Assembly (NCBI RefSeq): GCF_019649055.1
Contig: NW_026570238.1
Span: 310,001 to 374,000 of the forward strand
Reading direction: 5' to 3'
DNA from: Paramacrobiotus metropolitanus
Taxonomy: Eukaryota; Tardigrada; Eutardigrada; Parachela; Macrobiotidae
DNA length: 64,000 bases
Below the pieces are notes generated by a model. The model did not search any database, was not told where the DNA came from, and worked only from the letters and a program-made list of their open reading frames with translations. How positions within the stretch are numbered: the stretch's first letter is position 1; each line of letters begins with the position of its first letter. Positions 37,301-51,487 of this stretch are shown piece by piece. A program made the position numbers and the translations under genes.

Positions 37301-39327
37301 ACTATGCTTCCGACGATCTCTTCCGATACCATTTGCTCAACTTCTTGTCTGCTTCCGCGAAATCGACGGAACCCGTCGTCAATAAGCTCAAACATTGTAA
37401 CTTCCCTATACAACAATTCTGTTGATGACAAACCAATTTCCTAGAGAGAAAACTAACAAATGGCTACTACATTAGTGTTATGCCTATTCCGGTCAAATGT
37501 CAAAACGTTTGATGACGGTCAATGTGAATCAACTATCAAAATTCCCTCGTACCGAATAACTTTGAATCGGTTGTCGATGTTCAACAAAATGCCGTGGTCA
37601 TGGAATCCAATGGCAGTCGCAAATCCTGGCCATAGGGTAACCCTGTGTGACACAATCTTTTCACTGACACCGCCTTTACACTAAACAGTAAATACTGCCA
37701 TTATACTTACCGAACGGTGCCGTCGCTGACCAGTATTTTCTTCTGTGGATCGTAGTGGCAACGATTGATCATTGAAAGATTCAAGTTTTCATCCAACCAG
37801 CTACAATACATCTCACAATTCGAACACACCGGAAAACGATAAACAGCCAGATGTCCAACAACTGCTTTGAACTGCAGAGGTTTTAGCGTACCGATTTTTG
37901 AAGTTATTCAAAACAAACAGAATTTCCGGGTCATTCTGATTGATCACCCGAGCTCGCGCAATTCGGCATTTTTCATGTCCTCCATTGATTGCGAAACTTT
38001 TCTCCACAGACTACACACCAAAGAACTGAAGCCATCTGTGCTCGACAATATTTTGGAAATTCTGTAGCTCACCTCGCCAATCCGATTGGCCGCCAAACCT
38101 TGCAGCAGTAATCCGGCTTGTCGGTTGTAGGCGTACGATACCTCATCAACACGGTTTTCCTGCATCAGCTTCTTAACGTACTCCCGCCGACGACGGCCAT
38201 CCAACACTGCCGGCTCGAACTGGACATCGAACAACACAACAAAAGTGTCCCATTTGCTGTCGAGGCTGACATAGTTAGCCAGCAACTTCACGCTCACGCC
38301 CTCATCTCCTATAAATCCAAAATACCAATGCAACCAGATTAAGTGCAAAATTAGTTATCAACAAGATCTTTCTGAGAACGCTAGTACTGTATACATACGT
38401 GATCCAGCTTTCTGGTTTTTGAACTTATCCGGACGAGTCCGGAGATTTTCTTCGGAAATGCCCGCTCCGCCAAAGCGTCCACGAGGAACGAGTTCTGAAC
38501 AACGAAGTTAGTAACCGGTCGTTATTTAGCATTTCAAACATTTTCCTAATCCATATGATGATAGGTCTTGTTTGTTTTTGTTTTCTATTTCATCGTTTGC
38601 AGCTTCACCTGTACGAGCAGCAAAACCTTCCTGTCGATGCAGAGGCCGCACTGGTTCCCGCGTGTACGCTTCCCTGTTGGAATTAACAAGTGCATATAAA
38701 CACTGATAACCACAACCCATGTGTCATTGATGACAATGAATAAACTCACTCTCCTTCCGGCGACTGATTACCCCGGAGATGAGCAGCTCGATGTCGGGCA
38801 CGTTCCATCGAGGACTGCGCACAAAAACAAAACTGCACAGCGGATGAAAAGTTGGCTTTTACCTTAGCCCTGACGAGTGATGGATATTAATCTTATTAAA
38901 GTTATTTCGGTTCGTCAGGTCACACGTGCAAAATAACTCTCACACTGTACCACAAAACGACTCTTATTACAATTAGATATCTATTATTATTCGGAGCCCT
39001 AACTGAAACCCCAAAACACCGCAGCGGGAAACTCACCAAGCGGGTGCGTTCTGATGGAGACGGGGCTTTCTGAGACCCCGAATCGGAAGAGCCCCCTGGA
39101 GAGCCATGGGGACGATTCCTGCGACTGTACTGCTCCACCACAGACACTCGATCGCCACGGGAAGGTGCCAGTGGCAACGTAGAAACTCGCTGGGTAGTAG
39201 CCTGATTATCTCGGGCTCGAGTCTGAGAAGTCTGGCTCTGAGAACCGCTTGGTTCTTGGCGATCAGGAGGCCGTTCAGTTGGATTTGGCCGAATTCCGCG
39301 GCCACTTCCTACTTGGCGGGATGCCAT
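34316..39327 (-). CDS. PIWI: PIWI-clade Argonaute protein
   Basis: A piRNA-guided silencing protein of the germ line. A many-exon gene from ATG 39327 to stop 34316-34318. The N terminus is Arg/Gly/Gln/Ser-rich (GSGRGIRPN, as expected of Tudor-binding RG sites). The N domain has [15 protein letters not shown]. The PAZ region includes [20 protein letters not shown] and [18 protein letters not shown]. The PIWI domain has [21 protein letters not shown], the first catalytic Asp in [12 protein letters not shown], the Glu in SRQEISDDL, the second Asp in HVMFYRDG, followed by [19 protein letters not shown], and the C-terminal [20 protein letters not shown]. The catalytic residues look intact, so slicer activity is possible. 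Exon ends in 35700-38900 were not all resolved. Confidence 0.93.
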
Positions 39328-41109
39328 AGTGCATATAGTGTCAGAAACGCTCAAGAAGAGACGCAAACAAGTCCAAAAATTCTAATTTCGCTGAACAATA
39401 CATTCAAATTCAAAGCGAAGAAAGGAAAAGAAAAGTTATTTTAACATGCTATAATTGTCGAAGACGTTAGCGGAGTCCGAGAAGAGAAAACTACAGCAAA
39501 AACAACAGTCACTTATTCGTGCCGCCGCAAGAATGAACATGCGACGATATTTGTTCAACTGGATTCGGAGAACTTTCACTATTCACAATCACGGCGACTG
39601 CAGAGCAGCATGTGACGGGTGACCTCACTGGCCAACCGCCACAGACTGCCATTTGATGTGAGTCAGCATCATGGCGGCTGAACGGAGCGAGTGACCTTCC
39701 CGTTTATCGCGTACTTCTTTTTACTACGAAGCTATGTTTAGGTTTAGGTTTCACGTCTGCAAATACAGACAAGCTCATTGTATTACAGAAATTAGCTTTC
39801 CCCTTGCCAGTGTTATATGTATTGCCAAATTTTGTTTGCAATGATTACCGCGCACGTCCACACTCCACAAAGCTGTCAACATAATAAAATTTAATGTCAA
39901 TAGCTTACAGTACAATAAGTACGAGTACTGTACATAGATAACGTGCCGGCACCGGTTCGAGCACAAGCTCCAGAATAAATCTAATATTACCATTATCTGT
40001 TTAAATTTACAGAGTTATAGTGCACGTTTATTTATAGTGTACATGTACCGGTGTACGCAAAAATCAAAAATTAAAATTAAAAAAATAACTTGATTTTCTC
40101 TCGTACGGAATTTATTTTTGCGTTCTGACCATATACCATTTTTGCGTTCTGACCATGCTCGTATACTAGGAAAAATGCACGTTGGCGTGCATTTGGCAGA
40201 CCGGAGCGCAGCATTTTCCGTTGAGTATAGCACGTATAATACACTTTAATAATTTATTACAAACTTAATTATTTGATCTGTCAGTGTACTTTACTATATG
40301 TATATATGTGGAATAATAAAATTTAATATTATTTTGCAAAACGACTTAGCAACATAAACACTTCCATTTACTCTTTGGAAATGGCTTTCGTAACAACCTT
40401 TCGTAACAACCTTTCGTAACGACGTTTCGTAACGGACAGAAATCAACAAAAGTATTACTCTTGAAATAGAGGACCTTCGCTACGCTCCGGTCGACTAATA
40501 TTATAACAATTACGCAAGAACGATTTGACCACCACTATTTTGTGGAGTTACTAATGACCTTTAGCCACAAATTGCTCATCAAATTGTGACTTAATCACAA
40601 TTCACTAAATTAGCGATAGCGAAGTATTCACTAAAGCGGTAGCTTTCACAGACAAGCAAATACTTACTGTACTGTATTCTAGCAACAGTAATTTTCTGCA
40701 CTGTAATTTTTTCGTATCAGCTGTATAACTTTCCAGCCTCGCGATTGGTAACTTGTTGTGCTGAGAACTACTTTGCCAAAATAGCAACACTTACTTTATA
40801 GAAATGATCATGATAATTTTTAAAGTACTCGTACAGTCGTACTGTAGGCAGGCGTACTAATTTTGTGTATTGTACATTTTTAACTATGGTATTGTATCAC
40901 AATGCGTCAGTGTAAAGTTGCTCATATGCCTGCAAACTACCTGCATTACTGACCTTTGTCGAACACGAACTGCTCCACGATAGTGATCAGCCGTTTGTCA
41001 GAACCCGTTTGTCAACTGTACTGTACAGCGTTCATCAGCGGGCTTGCAAAGTTCCTGATTTCGATTCAAACATTAATTTTCATACAACGGCACTAAAAAC
41101 AACAAAGCT
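39328..41109. other. Intergenic stretch with short tandem repeats
   Basis: No gene is supported. TTTTTGCGTTCTGACCAT is repeated in tandem with a 24 bp period at about 40115-40157. A 13 bp unit, TTTCGTAACAACC, recurs about three to four times, degenerating, at 40386-40434. GTAC-containing words are frequent at 39920-39935 and 40825-40860. The promoters of PIWI (minus) and RIBC (plus) must lie in this divergent interval. Confidence 0.5.
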
Positions 41110-43200
41110 ATGGCGCTTACAAGACCACCTACACAACAGGAGCTGAAATGGGAAACCATGAGGCGTAACTTCGAAGCTAGAAGGAGTCGTATTCTACACT
41201 CTGATCCTAGAATTGCTAATATCACGGTAAGCTTCGGGAAGTTTTACAGTGGCTGATAATTATGTTAGCACAGCGATTTTGCTGCTAGCGAATTAAATAA
41301 GACCACATCCGGTGCTATAGCTAACTGGTAAGTAAAGCAGGATGTAATGCCCTATTATTTACGTTAAATCATCACAATATGTCGGTCTTTTGCAATCCTT
41401 AGTAGAGTTACACCTGAAAGTTAAAAGAACTATATAGCTTCATCTAAGTTTACAGATTAAAAAGGAAGATATTGATGCACAAATGATGCAGCACCAGCGA
41501 CGCATGGACACGGATCGGCAAGAGGCACTGTCCTTACGTAAAATAGAGCATTATTACGAGTATATCAATCCTTTGTAGTCAATGCAGCAACAACAGAGTA
41601 GTGCAAAACATTTAGCCACTGTCAAAATTCATATAAACTTGGTTTATGAAAATAATTCCTAAAGATCGCCACCAGATTACATTAGATAGGTATTCTCTGC
41701 TGTCTGCATATGCTTCCTGTTAGCACTGTCAGTTAAATTTTCACTATGAGAGCTCGTAAAAGAGAACTTGCAATTGTATGTAATAAATAACCATTACAAA
41801 CACTTACGACCGCAGTCAGTTTTTTTAGCACTAGAACGCATTCCACTTTACCTTAGTTAATTTAAATTGTAGTTAATTTCCACTTTTCATTATTGCTACG
41901 AGTACACAATATTATGTAGTCTATATTTACATTTAACGAGTAACTACCGTCTCCATACTGGCCAATCAACTTGCTTATTTACGCTTGCAGAAAGTTATCT
42001 GCAGCAACTAGATCAGCTTCATTACGCCGAAATGTACCGTGCTCGACAAGCAGAACGGAGTGAAAGGTCAGCCTTGACAAATTACCGACAAAGCCAGCAA
42101 AAACAGGAAAGCAGACTGGTGTTGGAAAAGCACGCCTCACCGCAACCATACCATCACAAAGATACGTCTGTACAAGGCCCTTCCGCTATGATCAAGTTAG
42201 TAAAAATAGCAACCACCGCATCCAAGGCGTTAAGTATCACTGAAAATGTGAACGTAATATAGCGTGATGCTTACGACCTTTGGAATAGGTAACGCAAACG
42301 CAACAATTTTAGTTTTGATGGATTTCGGTATATGGATCCGCATATTCCTTTAGCGAAAAAAAAACTGCAGCGTTCGATGCTTGATGAGCAAGTGCGGCAG
42401 CAGGCAAATGAGAGGGAAAAGGCTAACGATTTAGAAAGCCTTTTGGAACGGAAAGAAATACAGCTTGGAAGGACGGCTGATAATAGCCAAAGGCGGCTGC
42501 TAAAGCTGCATAAGAAAGACGAAATTAGTACCTTTCAACAAAACTTGCAACAGGTACAGAGTAGTGAGCCATTCGTAGGGATAGCACTGAAAAATAATAC
42601 ACCGTAGTGCAACTGCACGCTTTATGAATGTACAATTGCAAGTAGTATATATATGCGTAGTATTCCGTGTATGTCCAGCGGACTTTACTTGTACAGAACT
42701 ACACAGAATTATAAGTGCAGGCTGTTTATTTCATCCAGTCCCAAGAAGATAAGATTTTGCGAAGAGCTAAAAGGGACGAAGAGTGGAAGCGCGATGAGGA
42801 AGAAATCAGCTTCTGGACGCACGGATCATTCTTGAATGAGCAGCCCAAAAAGTTCGATAAATTCAGGCGAACGGACTGGCGCGGAGAAACAAAAGAGCAG
42901 CTGCAACAAATGTATTCCGATGTTCAGTACCAACAGGATGTCAAGCGACAACAAAAGGCTAAAGAATCCCGAAATGAACTGGATCGGGTACAATTTGTAA
43001 AAGAGCAGGAGCGATTTGCGAAATTTAGCGACCACGAAGCTCTGAAAAACAAAGGGCGCGTGGATCAGCAACTTAACCAGGACAATATCCTTAAAGGCTT
43101 GGAAGATCGCGCTAGGAATGAACATTTCAGAAAGAATATTTATGGCTTCAACCAACCCAGCGAACACTTTTGGGATCAGTTTGGCAGATCTGGACGCTAA
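41110..43200 (+). CDS. RIBC2: RIB43A-like coiled-coil protein (RIBC)
   Basis: A microtubule inner protein of axonemal doublets. Exons: 41110-41226, 41456-41537, 41991-42195, 42313-42553 and 42721-43200, all phase-consistent and unbroken. The family pattern is clear: an N-terminal MRRNFEARRSRILHSDPRI and IKKEDIDAQMMQHQRRMDTD, a middle GPSAMINFDG (family: GPSSMQKFxGED), a long charged helix (LDEQVRQQANEREKANDLES) and a C terminus FRRTDWRGETKEQLQQMYSD...NIYGFNQPSEHFWDQFGRSGR (family: WKGMSxEQL and PTxxYFxQFNTxSR). RIBC1 versus RIBC2 cannot be settled by eye. Confidence 0.85.
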
Positions 43201-44132
43201 CAAGATTAAAGTTACAGTTCCCATTTGCATTTGATCAGATCAGTTTTAAGAAACGTGGTCGCCCAGAATTAATTTCGTCTAGTGTAAGTAATCAGGCCAT
43301 TTTCCACTATGAACGTTCTCTTTGTGTTACGCAGCGCTACTTTATAAAAACATACAAATTAAAGCTATCGGCGAATCACGCAATGCATAAACCGTTTGTT
43401 CATGTGACACTGACGCGTACGTGAGAGTGCAATCTCACTACATCGCAAAACCATACTTCTATAGTTTTTTCACCATTACGATTCACGTGGAATAAAACAC
43501 TCAACAGTTGATCTTTTCCAAGCATGTTCCATCAGTGCATTTGACAGGTGCGTTTGATGAGCCGTGCACTAGCTGACCAAAAGAAAGGTAGAATCCAGTG
43601 ATCTTGCGCATTCGTTGTCTCCAGTAAGGCTTGCCAGCAAAACTTCCCGCAAAAACATAATCCTGTTTGCATCTTCAGTGGTCACCGCAATGTTTCTGGC
43701 TGGTTTTGTGTGATCCGGGTTATTCAATATGCTGTAAACATTTGAAACGACTTAATAATAATTATCATACTGTAAAAATAATTATCATGCTTTTGTCATA
43801 ATTATCATACTGTAAAAACTGGCGCTCTCAAAATTCATTAATGCATACAAAATTAATAGCCCAAAAGATCGTTTTTTTACAGTTACAACATTTTACCATT
43901 GCATTATCGCTATATAGATATGCAAAGTTTTGCGAATACCTACGTTAATTATATAAAATTGCCAGCTTGTGAGTGATATCATTGTAATGCTTGTATATCC
44001 CAGTGACCTTTTTCGAGGCGGGAAACGCATACGTAAATAGTACACACAACATATTTGCACCTAATTTACTAATATTTGTTTAGACGTCGCTAATGTTCTT
44101 CGTAGCGGAAAAGCCTTTATATGTTACCGTAG
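43201..44132. other. Intergenic stretch with small direct repeats
   Basis: Between the converging RIBC and KCMF1-like genes. ATAATTATCATACTGTAAAA occurs twice at about 43756-43818 with a partial copy between. No gene or RNA was recognised. Confidence 0.5.
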
Positions 44133-46134
44133 CTAGTTAAGTACAAACCGTTCAGACAAATCTGTCCGCGCGCTTCGGTCTCGCTCTGTAGATGCGTTGA
44201 TGGAACCAGAATTCATTCCAGAAGCAGATGCCGTTATCAGAGCAGGTAGAGGCAGTGATTTTGGATGGCGCGTAGGTTTGGCTAATGTTTCTATCCAGCC
44301 CCGCCTTATCCGCGTAGCATGTTGATTGTGACCAGAAGCGTTGTCTGTGCCTGCTCGAGGACGAGGGTGGTAAGCACTAAACAAATGGGATCCTCCCGGG
44401 CTGGTGACACGAATTACTGCTGTTGATCGTGCAGGGCTAAGACTACTGGAGCTTAACACTGGCGTCGTGTTCGTTTCCCTTTGAGGAATCAAATCTTCGA
44501 GCATAATACACGCAGTTATTACTTCCTCGAAAATATTACTCGTAATTTTCAAAATGGATAAGCCAACGTCGAAAATCTTAATTATTTTATGGCGCTGCAA
44601 ATATTTTCAAACAACTCTCTTACTGATCGGAATTTCAGGAATGGTAGCAGGAGTAGCAAATGCGGAGTCGCGAGTTACTGGAGTACTGCCGAATCGTACT
44701 CTCTGAGAACCGGCGGATGGTGGATGCCGTAGCTGTGGACCATGATCAAATCGACTGGTCGGAGAGAGAGGTAGGTCTACAGCCTGCCGAACATGTAAAT
44801 TGGCATCCATATTATCACTATTAGCAATACATTATAAAACTTAAATAACTAGAGTAGTCCGAGTAGTGACTATTCTGTGCTAAGTTTACTTCGGCTGGTA
44901 TTTGACTATGGTTGTTGTTAAGGCGTCGCGGTACGTGGTTAGAGAATATGGAAGAGCTTGCATTCGGAAAGCGATGTTCATGGGCAATATGGTCGATCAG
45001 ATTATCAGTCCGTGACCTCGTGGTTATCTCGCAGCCGGAAACACAAAGAGGACACCACTGCAATACGAAAACTATTAGGTTTAGACCCTTAACTATTCCA
45101 CTCGGCTTTCGAATACATACATAATTATAAGCTTTAATTTCTGGATGATGTCAGCAAGCATAGTACAGTGCAACCGTACCTGCTCATAAATATGAATCGA
45201 TTCATATTAAGACTTATGCCCATAAAGAATGAGCATCGATCCGAATATTTCATGCATCGATTTTGAACTTTCGTAAAAAGTACTGAGCACAAATAACTTT
45301 GTAGGTAATACAAGCGGTTTGCACAGTTTCTATACTAGGTCCTACGGACAAACAAATTTGTGATACTTACGACGAGAACAGAGTTCTGGGACAAATTCAC
45401 ATGTCTCCTTTCCAGATGGCTGAGCAGCTCAGCTTCTTCCAGGCCAATTCCACCACAGTAGGGGCAGGTAAGCGATTGCTTCCTGGATGCGGCATTTTCG
45501 TTTCCGAAATAAATTGCTATCGCGAAAAACCGTGCATTTAAAAACTTCGCTAATTTTCGACGATAACTACACAAATTTTTTTATTGCCAATGTTATGATT
45601 GTCTAGTTAAAAAGACGTCCAAAAAAAGACAAATAAATATGCACTCTCAAAAGTATCAAATTCTGTAATTTCAAAATCACTAATCAGTTCAGTTCCGTAA
45701 TCAGTTCCGTAACAGCGCTGCGTGTACGTTTTTTCAGCTGAGTAGATATACTGTTTCGAAAAATTTAAAACGAAGTGCATCTACTACCTATTACAGTACC
45801 TTTAGAGGACGGTGTCAGTATACATTGAGTGGGATGACTGCGACTGTGAGGAGACGATGTGAGATTCATGTCATGACATTTGCCACACTCATCATAATCA
45901 GCACAAACCAGGCATTTGTAACGTCGATCCACAAAGCCGACTTTGGCACAAACGTCGCATCGAATGCCTGAGAATAAAGTAACAGGTGTCGGAAGAACTG
46001 TACGACAGCAAACTGGATTTATGGTACCAGTTTATAGACGCTTTGCCAAACTTACCTTCGTGTATTCTGGCCAGATACGTCTCGGATAAATTCCCTTCTG
46101 GCAATTCCAGTAACAAATCCAGAGGGAGAGGCAT
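44133..46134 (-). CDS. KCMF1-like ZZ and C2H2 zinc-finger protein
   Basis: A likely E3 ubiquitin ligase of the KCMF1 type. Exon 1 (46134-46056) ends ARIHE and splices in phase to exon 2 (45967-45800), giving HEGIRCDVCAKVGFVDRRYK and CLVCADYDECGKCHDM, the ZZ domain that opens KCMF1. Exon 3 (45516-45371) has LTCPYCGGIGLEEAELLSHL and exon 4 (about 45062-44830) has WCPLCVSGC...LIDHIAHEHRFP, the paired DUF/C2H2 fingers. The downstream exons (44810-44610 and about 44570-44133) are Ser/Pro/Thr-rich and end ERDRSARTDLSERFVLN. The 27-residue N-terminal extension before the ZZ domain is absent from vertebrate KCMF1. The last two exon joins are not settled. Confidence 0.75.
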
Positions 46135-46877
46135 ACATCAACATTCACCGATAATGTGCACTTCTGCAGTGGGCGAAGAATGCGTAATTACTTTACCAAA
46201 ACTGTAAATCTCCAAGAGGCAGATAAATGGTAATCAATGGTACAGTAATCGAATTTTAATGTAGCCTGAGTATAATTTTTTGAGCACACACTGTGCAAGT
46301 GTTGGAATTTTATAATTTTTTTTCTTTTATACGAGTACAGACGCAAAAGTTCAGAACGAAAACTTATATTTAATGCAAGGTACCAACTAACAATACAGTA
46401 ACATATTTTAGCATATTAAGTTCATAGTGGTGAACAAGATAAGTTTTTTTTTGTTTTTCTTACTTGTTCGGTATAAGTAGTGTATTGTAGTGTAGTGTAC
46501 TTATGCATGTGCGTGTGGATAACTTGGTTCAATATGAGGCTTACTTACTAGTACCTGCTAAATTAAGTTTGCAGAACTCTCTGCAAACCCTTTAAACTAA
46601 GTCAAACAGAAAGTTTTGCATTCATGTGATATTTTACCCTATAAAATTATAATAAAAGCTGTATAGTGTATACCGGTAGTTGCCTTCTCAGTTGATAGCA
46701 CGTTCGATATGTCTACTAAACAATTTTTTATTTTTCATTGCTAAACAGCTCCGCATAAGAAAAATTTTTGTTTTTGTTATTGATGCGGCTAGGTTTCAGC
46801 ATGGCAGACCGACTTTACTTTTACTAAGTGATTTATGAAAACAATAATTAACGATACTGAAGAGCTACAACAAGTTC

Positions 46878-49800
46878 TTATTTGCTCTTTTCATTGGAGA
46901 TTTGGCTGCTTTCATAGCTGTGCGGGCCATTGCGAGAACGATTGTAGTCTGGTTCTGCGTCCAGTAGGCTTGCGATTCCGCTAGAATTTTTGTGAGGTAC
47001 TCTCCCTTTTCCCTAGAAATTGGAGAAACGCCGGCTTCTTTACGTTTAATTTAGTGTTGAATGTTAATACGCTTGGTTGTCAATGAAATCTGTAAATCTA
47101 CCGAATGCTTGCCAGTTGACCCTTAAATACCGTGACACATCTTTCAGCTTGGGATCTTGTTTCAGGTTTTGGAATCGCCTAAATTGGCGGAGGTGTGACG
47201 TGAAAAAGCCAAAAACAAAATAAACATGCATATATATTTGATGAGTACTTCATAACTTCATACACGTAGTGGCAAAAGTTAATTGGTTCGCAGGTTTCCT
47301 TATTTAACTAACTATTGCACTTATTTTTGCTCGGTAAGTTTATCTGGAATAAGTGCCATTGAATCACTAGTATAGGAATGGTAAACATACATAAGTTTTC
47401 CGAAATCCACAGTTTGCTCGTATTCTCATGGCATCATTTGTCAACTGAACATTTATATCCTTGGGCCCAATAATGTCCACTGAAATTTCGCCATTGTTAT
47501 AAGCTGGGTTTTTGTGAGATCCTAATGGATTGGCCTTTTGGAACTGCTCCCAATTCACAATGTTATCGCCTTCGTCAAAAACACTTCGCACAATGCGAAC
47601 GTGATCAGGACTAACGAGATACCTGTGGCAAAATTCTAGCGCAATTACATACATTAAAGTTTAGTGTAACTTGTATCACCCTAAACTCGTGATTTGATAT
47701 CGCATTACTTGGTAAAACTCTGACCGGAACAGTACTAGAACTTACAGCGGCATCCAGTCAACATCTTTTCCAAAAATAATGCCAAATGATCCAGTATCAA
47801 TAATTGCTGACACTGGACATTCTACCGGATGCAAATCACTCCAGGTGTTACTGTTTGCAAAAACTGCCACTATGCTTTGGCCTTTTTGATATTCTGCAGT
47901 GACAAATGCTGTTCTTCCGTTCAGGTATCTGCAAAAACTCATTTTACCGCACAACATCCTAAGTGGTTAGATAATGCGCTTGTTTAAATACCCTTGAATG
48001 CACATAAAACCGCAAAACTTTATTAATATTGACTCATGGATCCGAACACGTACTTTCCCGTAAATCTCATACATATATATACACATGTATACGTATATAA
48101 TAATTATAATTTTGTAAGACACACTCCCCTGGCATTTAATTGTAAATTTGAACGGACTGTTATATTGATGACCGATTTACCGATATGTAGATTGCGCCCA
48201 CTCAAAGGTAACCGGTGTATGGTTACTGTAGTTTTCCCTCCCTACTTACGGATAATAACCAGTCGGTTGTGAAGGCAAAGTAAATTCGGATGCAAGCATG
48301 TCGTCGTACCAGTGGATCACGGCCGTTGGCAATAATGGCTATATTTTCGGAGGAAAATCTTCGAAGTGGTACCATAAATGTAAACAAAGCGTACTTACCC
48401 AATAATCTTTACTTTTTATGGGTTCCTCGTTCGCTTTATCACCATGTTCCGGCTTCTCTTTTAGCAAATAGCTTTTTGTTCGAAGTGGCACGGGCTTCCG
48501 CAGCGTCCAACCTGATTTATTGCAAGCATACGACGATAACGCCTGAGAAACCAGATACAATAAGTTCAATATTAAATCACACGTCGTAGTAAGTTAGTAT
48601 TGTGCTGTAATCGTACTCTATGTAATTATTGTTCTCCAACATTAATGCAAGACCTTTAAATATTTCTTCAGATCGCGGTTTCTATATCTTTCCATGTTTT
48701 ACATTGTATCATACCCAAGACATGGTGTTGCCTTTGTAGCGATTGTCGGGAAAGTCGCCGGATACTGATCGCGCTGCAGCATGTGTTGACATCGATTAGT
48801 AATCATAGTAATATATGCTAAAGAACATGCAACTTACTGTAGCTGGTCCTTCTGCTGCCGCTCACCGATGTCTTCCAATTTAAAGACGATGAAAATTTTT
48901 TCTTAGAAGTATGCAATCCACCGTGCGTGGTTTTGTTTGATTCAGCGTCTTTCGCCATATCCTTTTCCCCGACTTTACTGCTTCGACGACTGCCCTTCTC
49001 CAGTTTGCTCGTCCCGACTGGACCTTTGGATGCAGCTACTGCTTTCAGACTGCGCTTCTCTTTTGTACGACGTTTCTTAAGGCTGAAAACTTCACTTGAC
49101 GGTTCAAGCTCCTCGACGGTATTATTATCAATGTCAACTTCATCTTCATCGGAGTCATCGTCGTTGTCTTCGGTGACCCTAGGCTTCTCTTCTGATTTGC
49201 GTTCGGCTTGACGCAGCATCCGTTCTATAGCGGCTAATTCGCCGGCTGTGTCTTTTTCTGTTGTTGACCGGCGTCGGTGGCCAGTTTTTCCCTTTCCTTT
49301 TTTTCCACGATGCCCACGCCCTGCTTCGTGCTGCAGACTACCCGCCGTTGAACTACGATGTCGCATACCTTTGGAGCTACTGCGGCGCCTTTTCGGTCCA
49401 TGGTCCTCACTTCCTCCGCTGCGCCGGCCAGATCTTCTGTCTGCCATTGCATCAAAAGTTCCCCGCGCAAAAAGAAGCTTTTCTAGCTCTTTTTGGAACT
49501 CAGGACAGCAAAAGTGCTGTGACAGAAAACGATAACTTGCATACACTAATCAGCGGAACAGCGTAATTAGTATGTACTGTAAACGACTTGAGTCGAGTAC
49601 TTTGGCTTACTTCTGGGTCAAACATGAATTCGGTATTTCGATGTAGCAGTTTGTGTTTGAAGAGATCCGTTAGTTCCATATGCTTGAGGGGCCGGTGACA
49701 TTTTTCGCAGGTTCCCTGCATAATGGTCGAGAAGAATTCCTCCTGGTCTGCTAAGCGCTTTTGCATGTATGCGAGATCGACGCCGGCAAATCCCGATGAA

Positions 49801-51487
49801 GCGCGTGCAGCAGCTGTCTGTGTTTCCATTGATAATTTACTCCTTTTTCGAAGGTTACCAGAATTCCGGGTATTCTGGTTAAGAGTATTGCGGTGTAAGG
49901 AATCAGTCGCCATCGTCGGGACGTCTGGAGAAAACAGCGGCGATTCCGTGACATCATTAGGCGAACTGGTTGGTGTCGTCAACGATTCGGATAACAATTC
50001 CAGCATATCCTTCACCCGCGGTCCAGAAGCTGCTTTTCCCGAGGCCACCGATGCAGCACTTCCCGCGATCGTCTGGTCAACAAGCTGGTAATCACTGACC
50101 GAAGAAAGTGAGCTTTTGGCTGATACGCTTTCGCTGGATCTTGTTTCTTTCTGTAATGTTTTCATTTGTTGAGTTAAAATATCATCCGTTTCATTATTCT
50201 CCTGTTGTTTGCTGTGTTTTACTGATTTTCTTGCTCTCGCTGGCGTTTTCTGTTTGGTAGAATCTTTAAGATGGCTAACTGTATCGACCTTTCCATAGGT
50301 TCCGTCCACTGATTTCTTAGCGATTTCCTCGAGGTCATCGTGCTCTGCCATGACATCTTCTGCCACTTGGGTGCTCTTTTTTCGAATTCCTTTACTGTGT
50401 TGAGCAGGAGTGTGACCTTTTTGACTTATTCTTTGCATCACAGTATTTTGTATTTTGTACTGCTTATCTTTTTTAAGTGCAGTCATTGGCGATTCTCCAC
50501 TAATATCTAAAAAGAAACAGAATAGTAATTATTCAGCCCACGGTTGATAAATTAATGATTCTTTCCTTTTTGCGTATAAGTACTCGTTTTCATAAGTACT
50601 CGTTTTCAGATTGCAGTATTAATTAGCACACGTACTGTATATATAGTACAAACCGGTCAGAAGGCTTGTATCAATCTGTATATGTCTGAATTTCATACAA
50701 TACGCTTATTCTAATACATTTCGAGCCTTAAACCTTTACCTTCCTCGTCATCAACAGAGTTTTTTTCTTCGTCACGCTCTCTATCGAAACCGTCACTTGT
50801 TAGTTCCTTTCCTGTAACTTTTCTTTTCATTTTCGCCGGCTTGCGATCGTTACCATAGTCGGTTTCACCCAGATGACCTTTTGCTTGGCTAGAGGAGTTA
50901 ACAGATCTACCTTCCGCCCTGCCTCTGGTTGACTTTCTGCGAACTTCTTTCTTTCGGAAGTGTTTTTCCTCAGTAACGTAGTCCGCTTTGTGGAATATAT
51001 CTTCTGTTGTTAACTCGTCAATATCGTCATTTTCCAACTGAAATGAATCCTTGGCTGCCACCGTGGCCACTGCCTGGCAAGATGCATCGCCTTCTCGGCC
51101 AACAGTGCCGCATTCGGAACTCTGGTGTGCTACAACTGATCCAAAGCCAAGCGAATCCGCTTGGGAATGTCTATATTTCCGGGCTTGCCGTGGATTTTGT
51201 AGAATAGGCACCGGTCCAGTTTTCGTTGAGACGTATCTGTCACTCAAATTCGAAGCTGAGGTAGAACGATGATAGCGAATCTCGGCAGCATCGCCATTAA
51301 AAATGCTAATGGAATCTGTTCCCGTTAAGAATCTGGTAAATGCCGCTGCGGTAATGTGTCGTCCACCGTGTATTCCCGTTTGCGTTGTAGCAAGCTTTTT
51401 TGCTGACAAAATTGTCTGCGTACTTGCATCTTTTGTGGGGCTAGTGCGTGATCCGGATGGCAGAAGCAGTTCTTCGGTAATCTACCT
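46878..51487 (-). CDS. Long Lys/Ser-rich protein with FAM194/ERICH6-like features
   Basis: Splice phases connect one minus-strand gene from at least 51487 (possibly with an exon near 51850-51755) to the stop at 46878. Main exons: about 51487-50734, about 50508-49612, about 49524-48838, then short exons at 48779-48722, 48545-48403, 48340-48253, 47958-47746, about 47623-47390, about 47184-47110 and about 47012-46878. The first half is disordered, basic and Ser-rich. A Cys motif follows, CEKCHRPLKHMELTDLFKHK...HFCCPEFQKELEKLL, which recalls the CxxC...FCC region of FAM194 proteins. The C-terminal half (PTGYYP, LNGRTAFVTAEYQKGQ, GSFGIIFGKDVDWMPLY) resembles the FAM194 fold. I put this family forward tentatively. 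Confidence 0.45.

Noticed and set aside
49723-50091. Plus-strand frame of 122 codons
   Set aside because: A shadow of the Ser-rich minus-strand exon of the FAM194-like gene, which has in-frame splice junctions on both sides.
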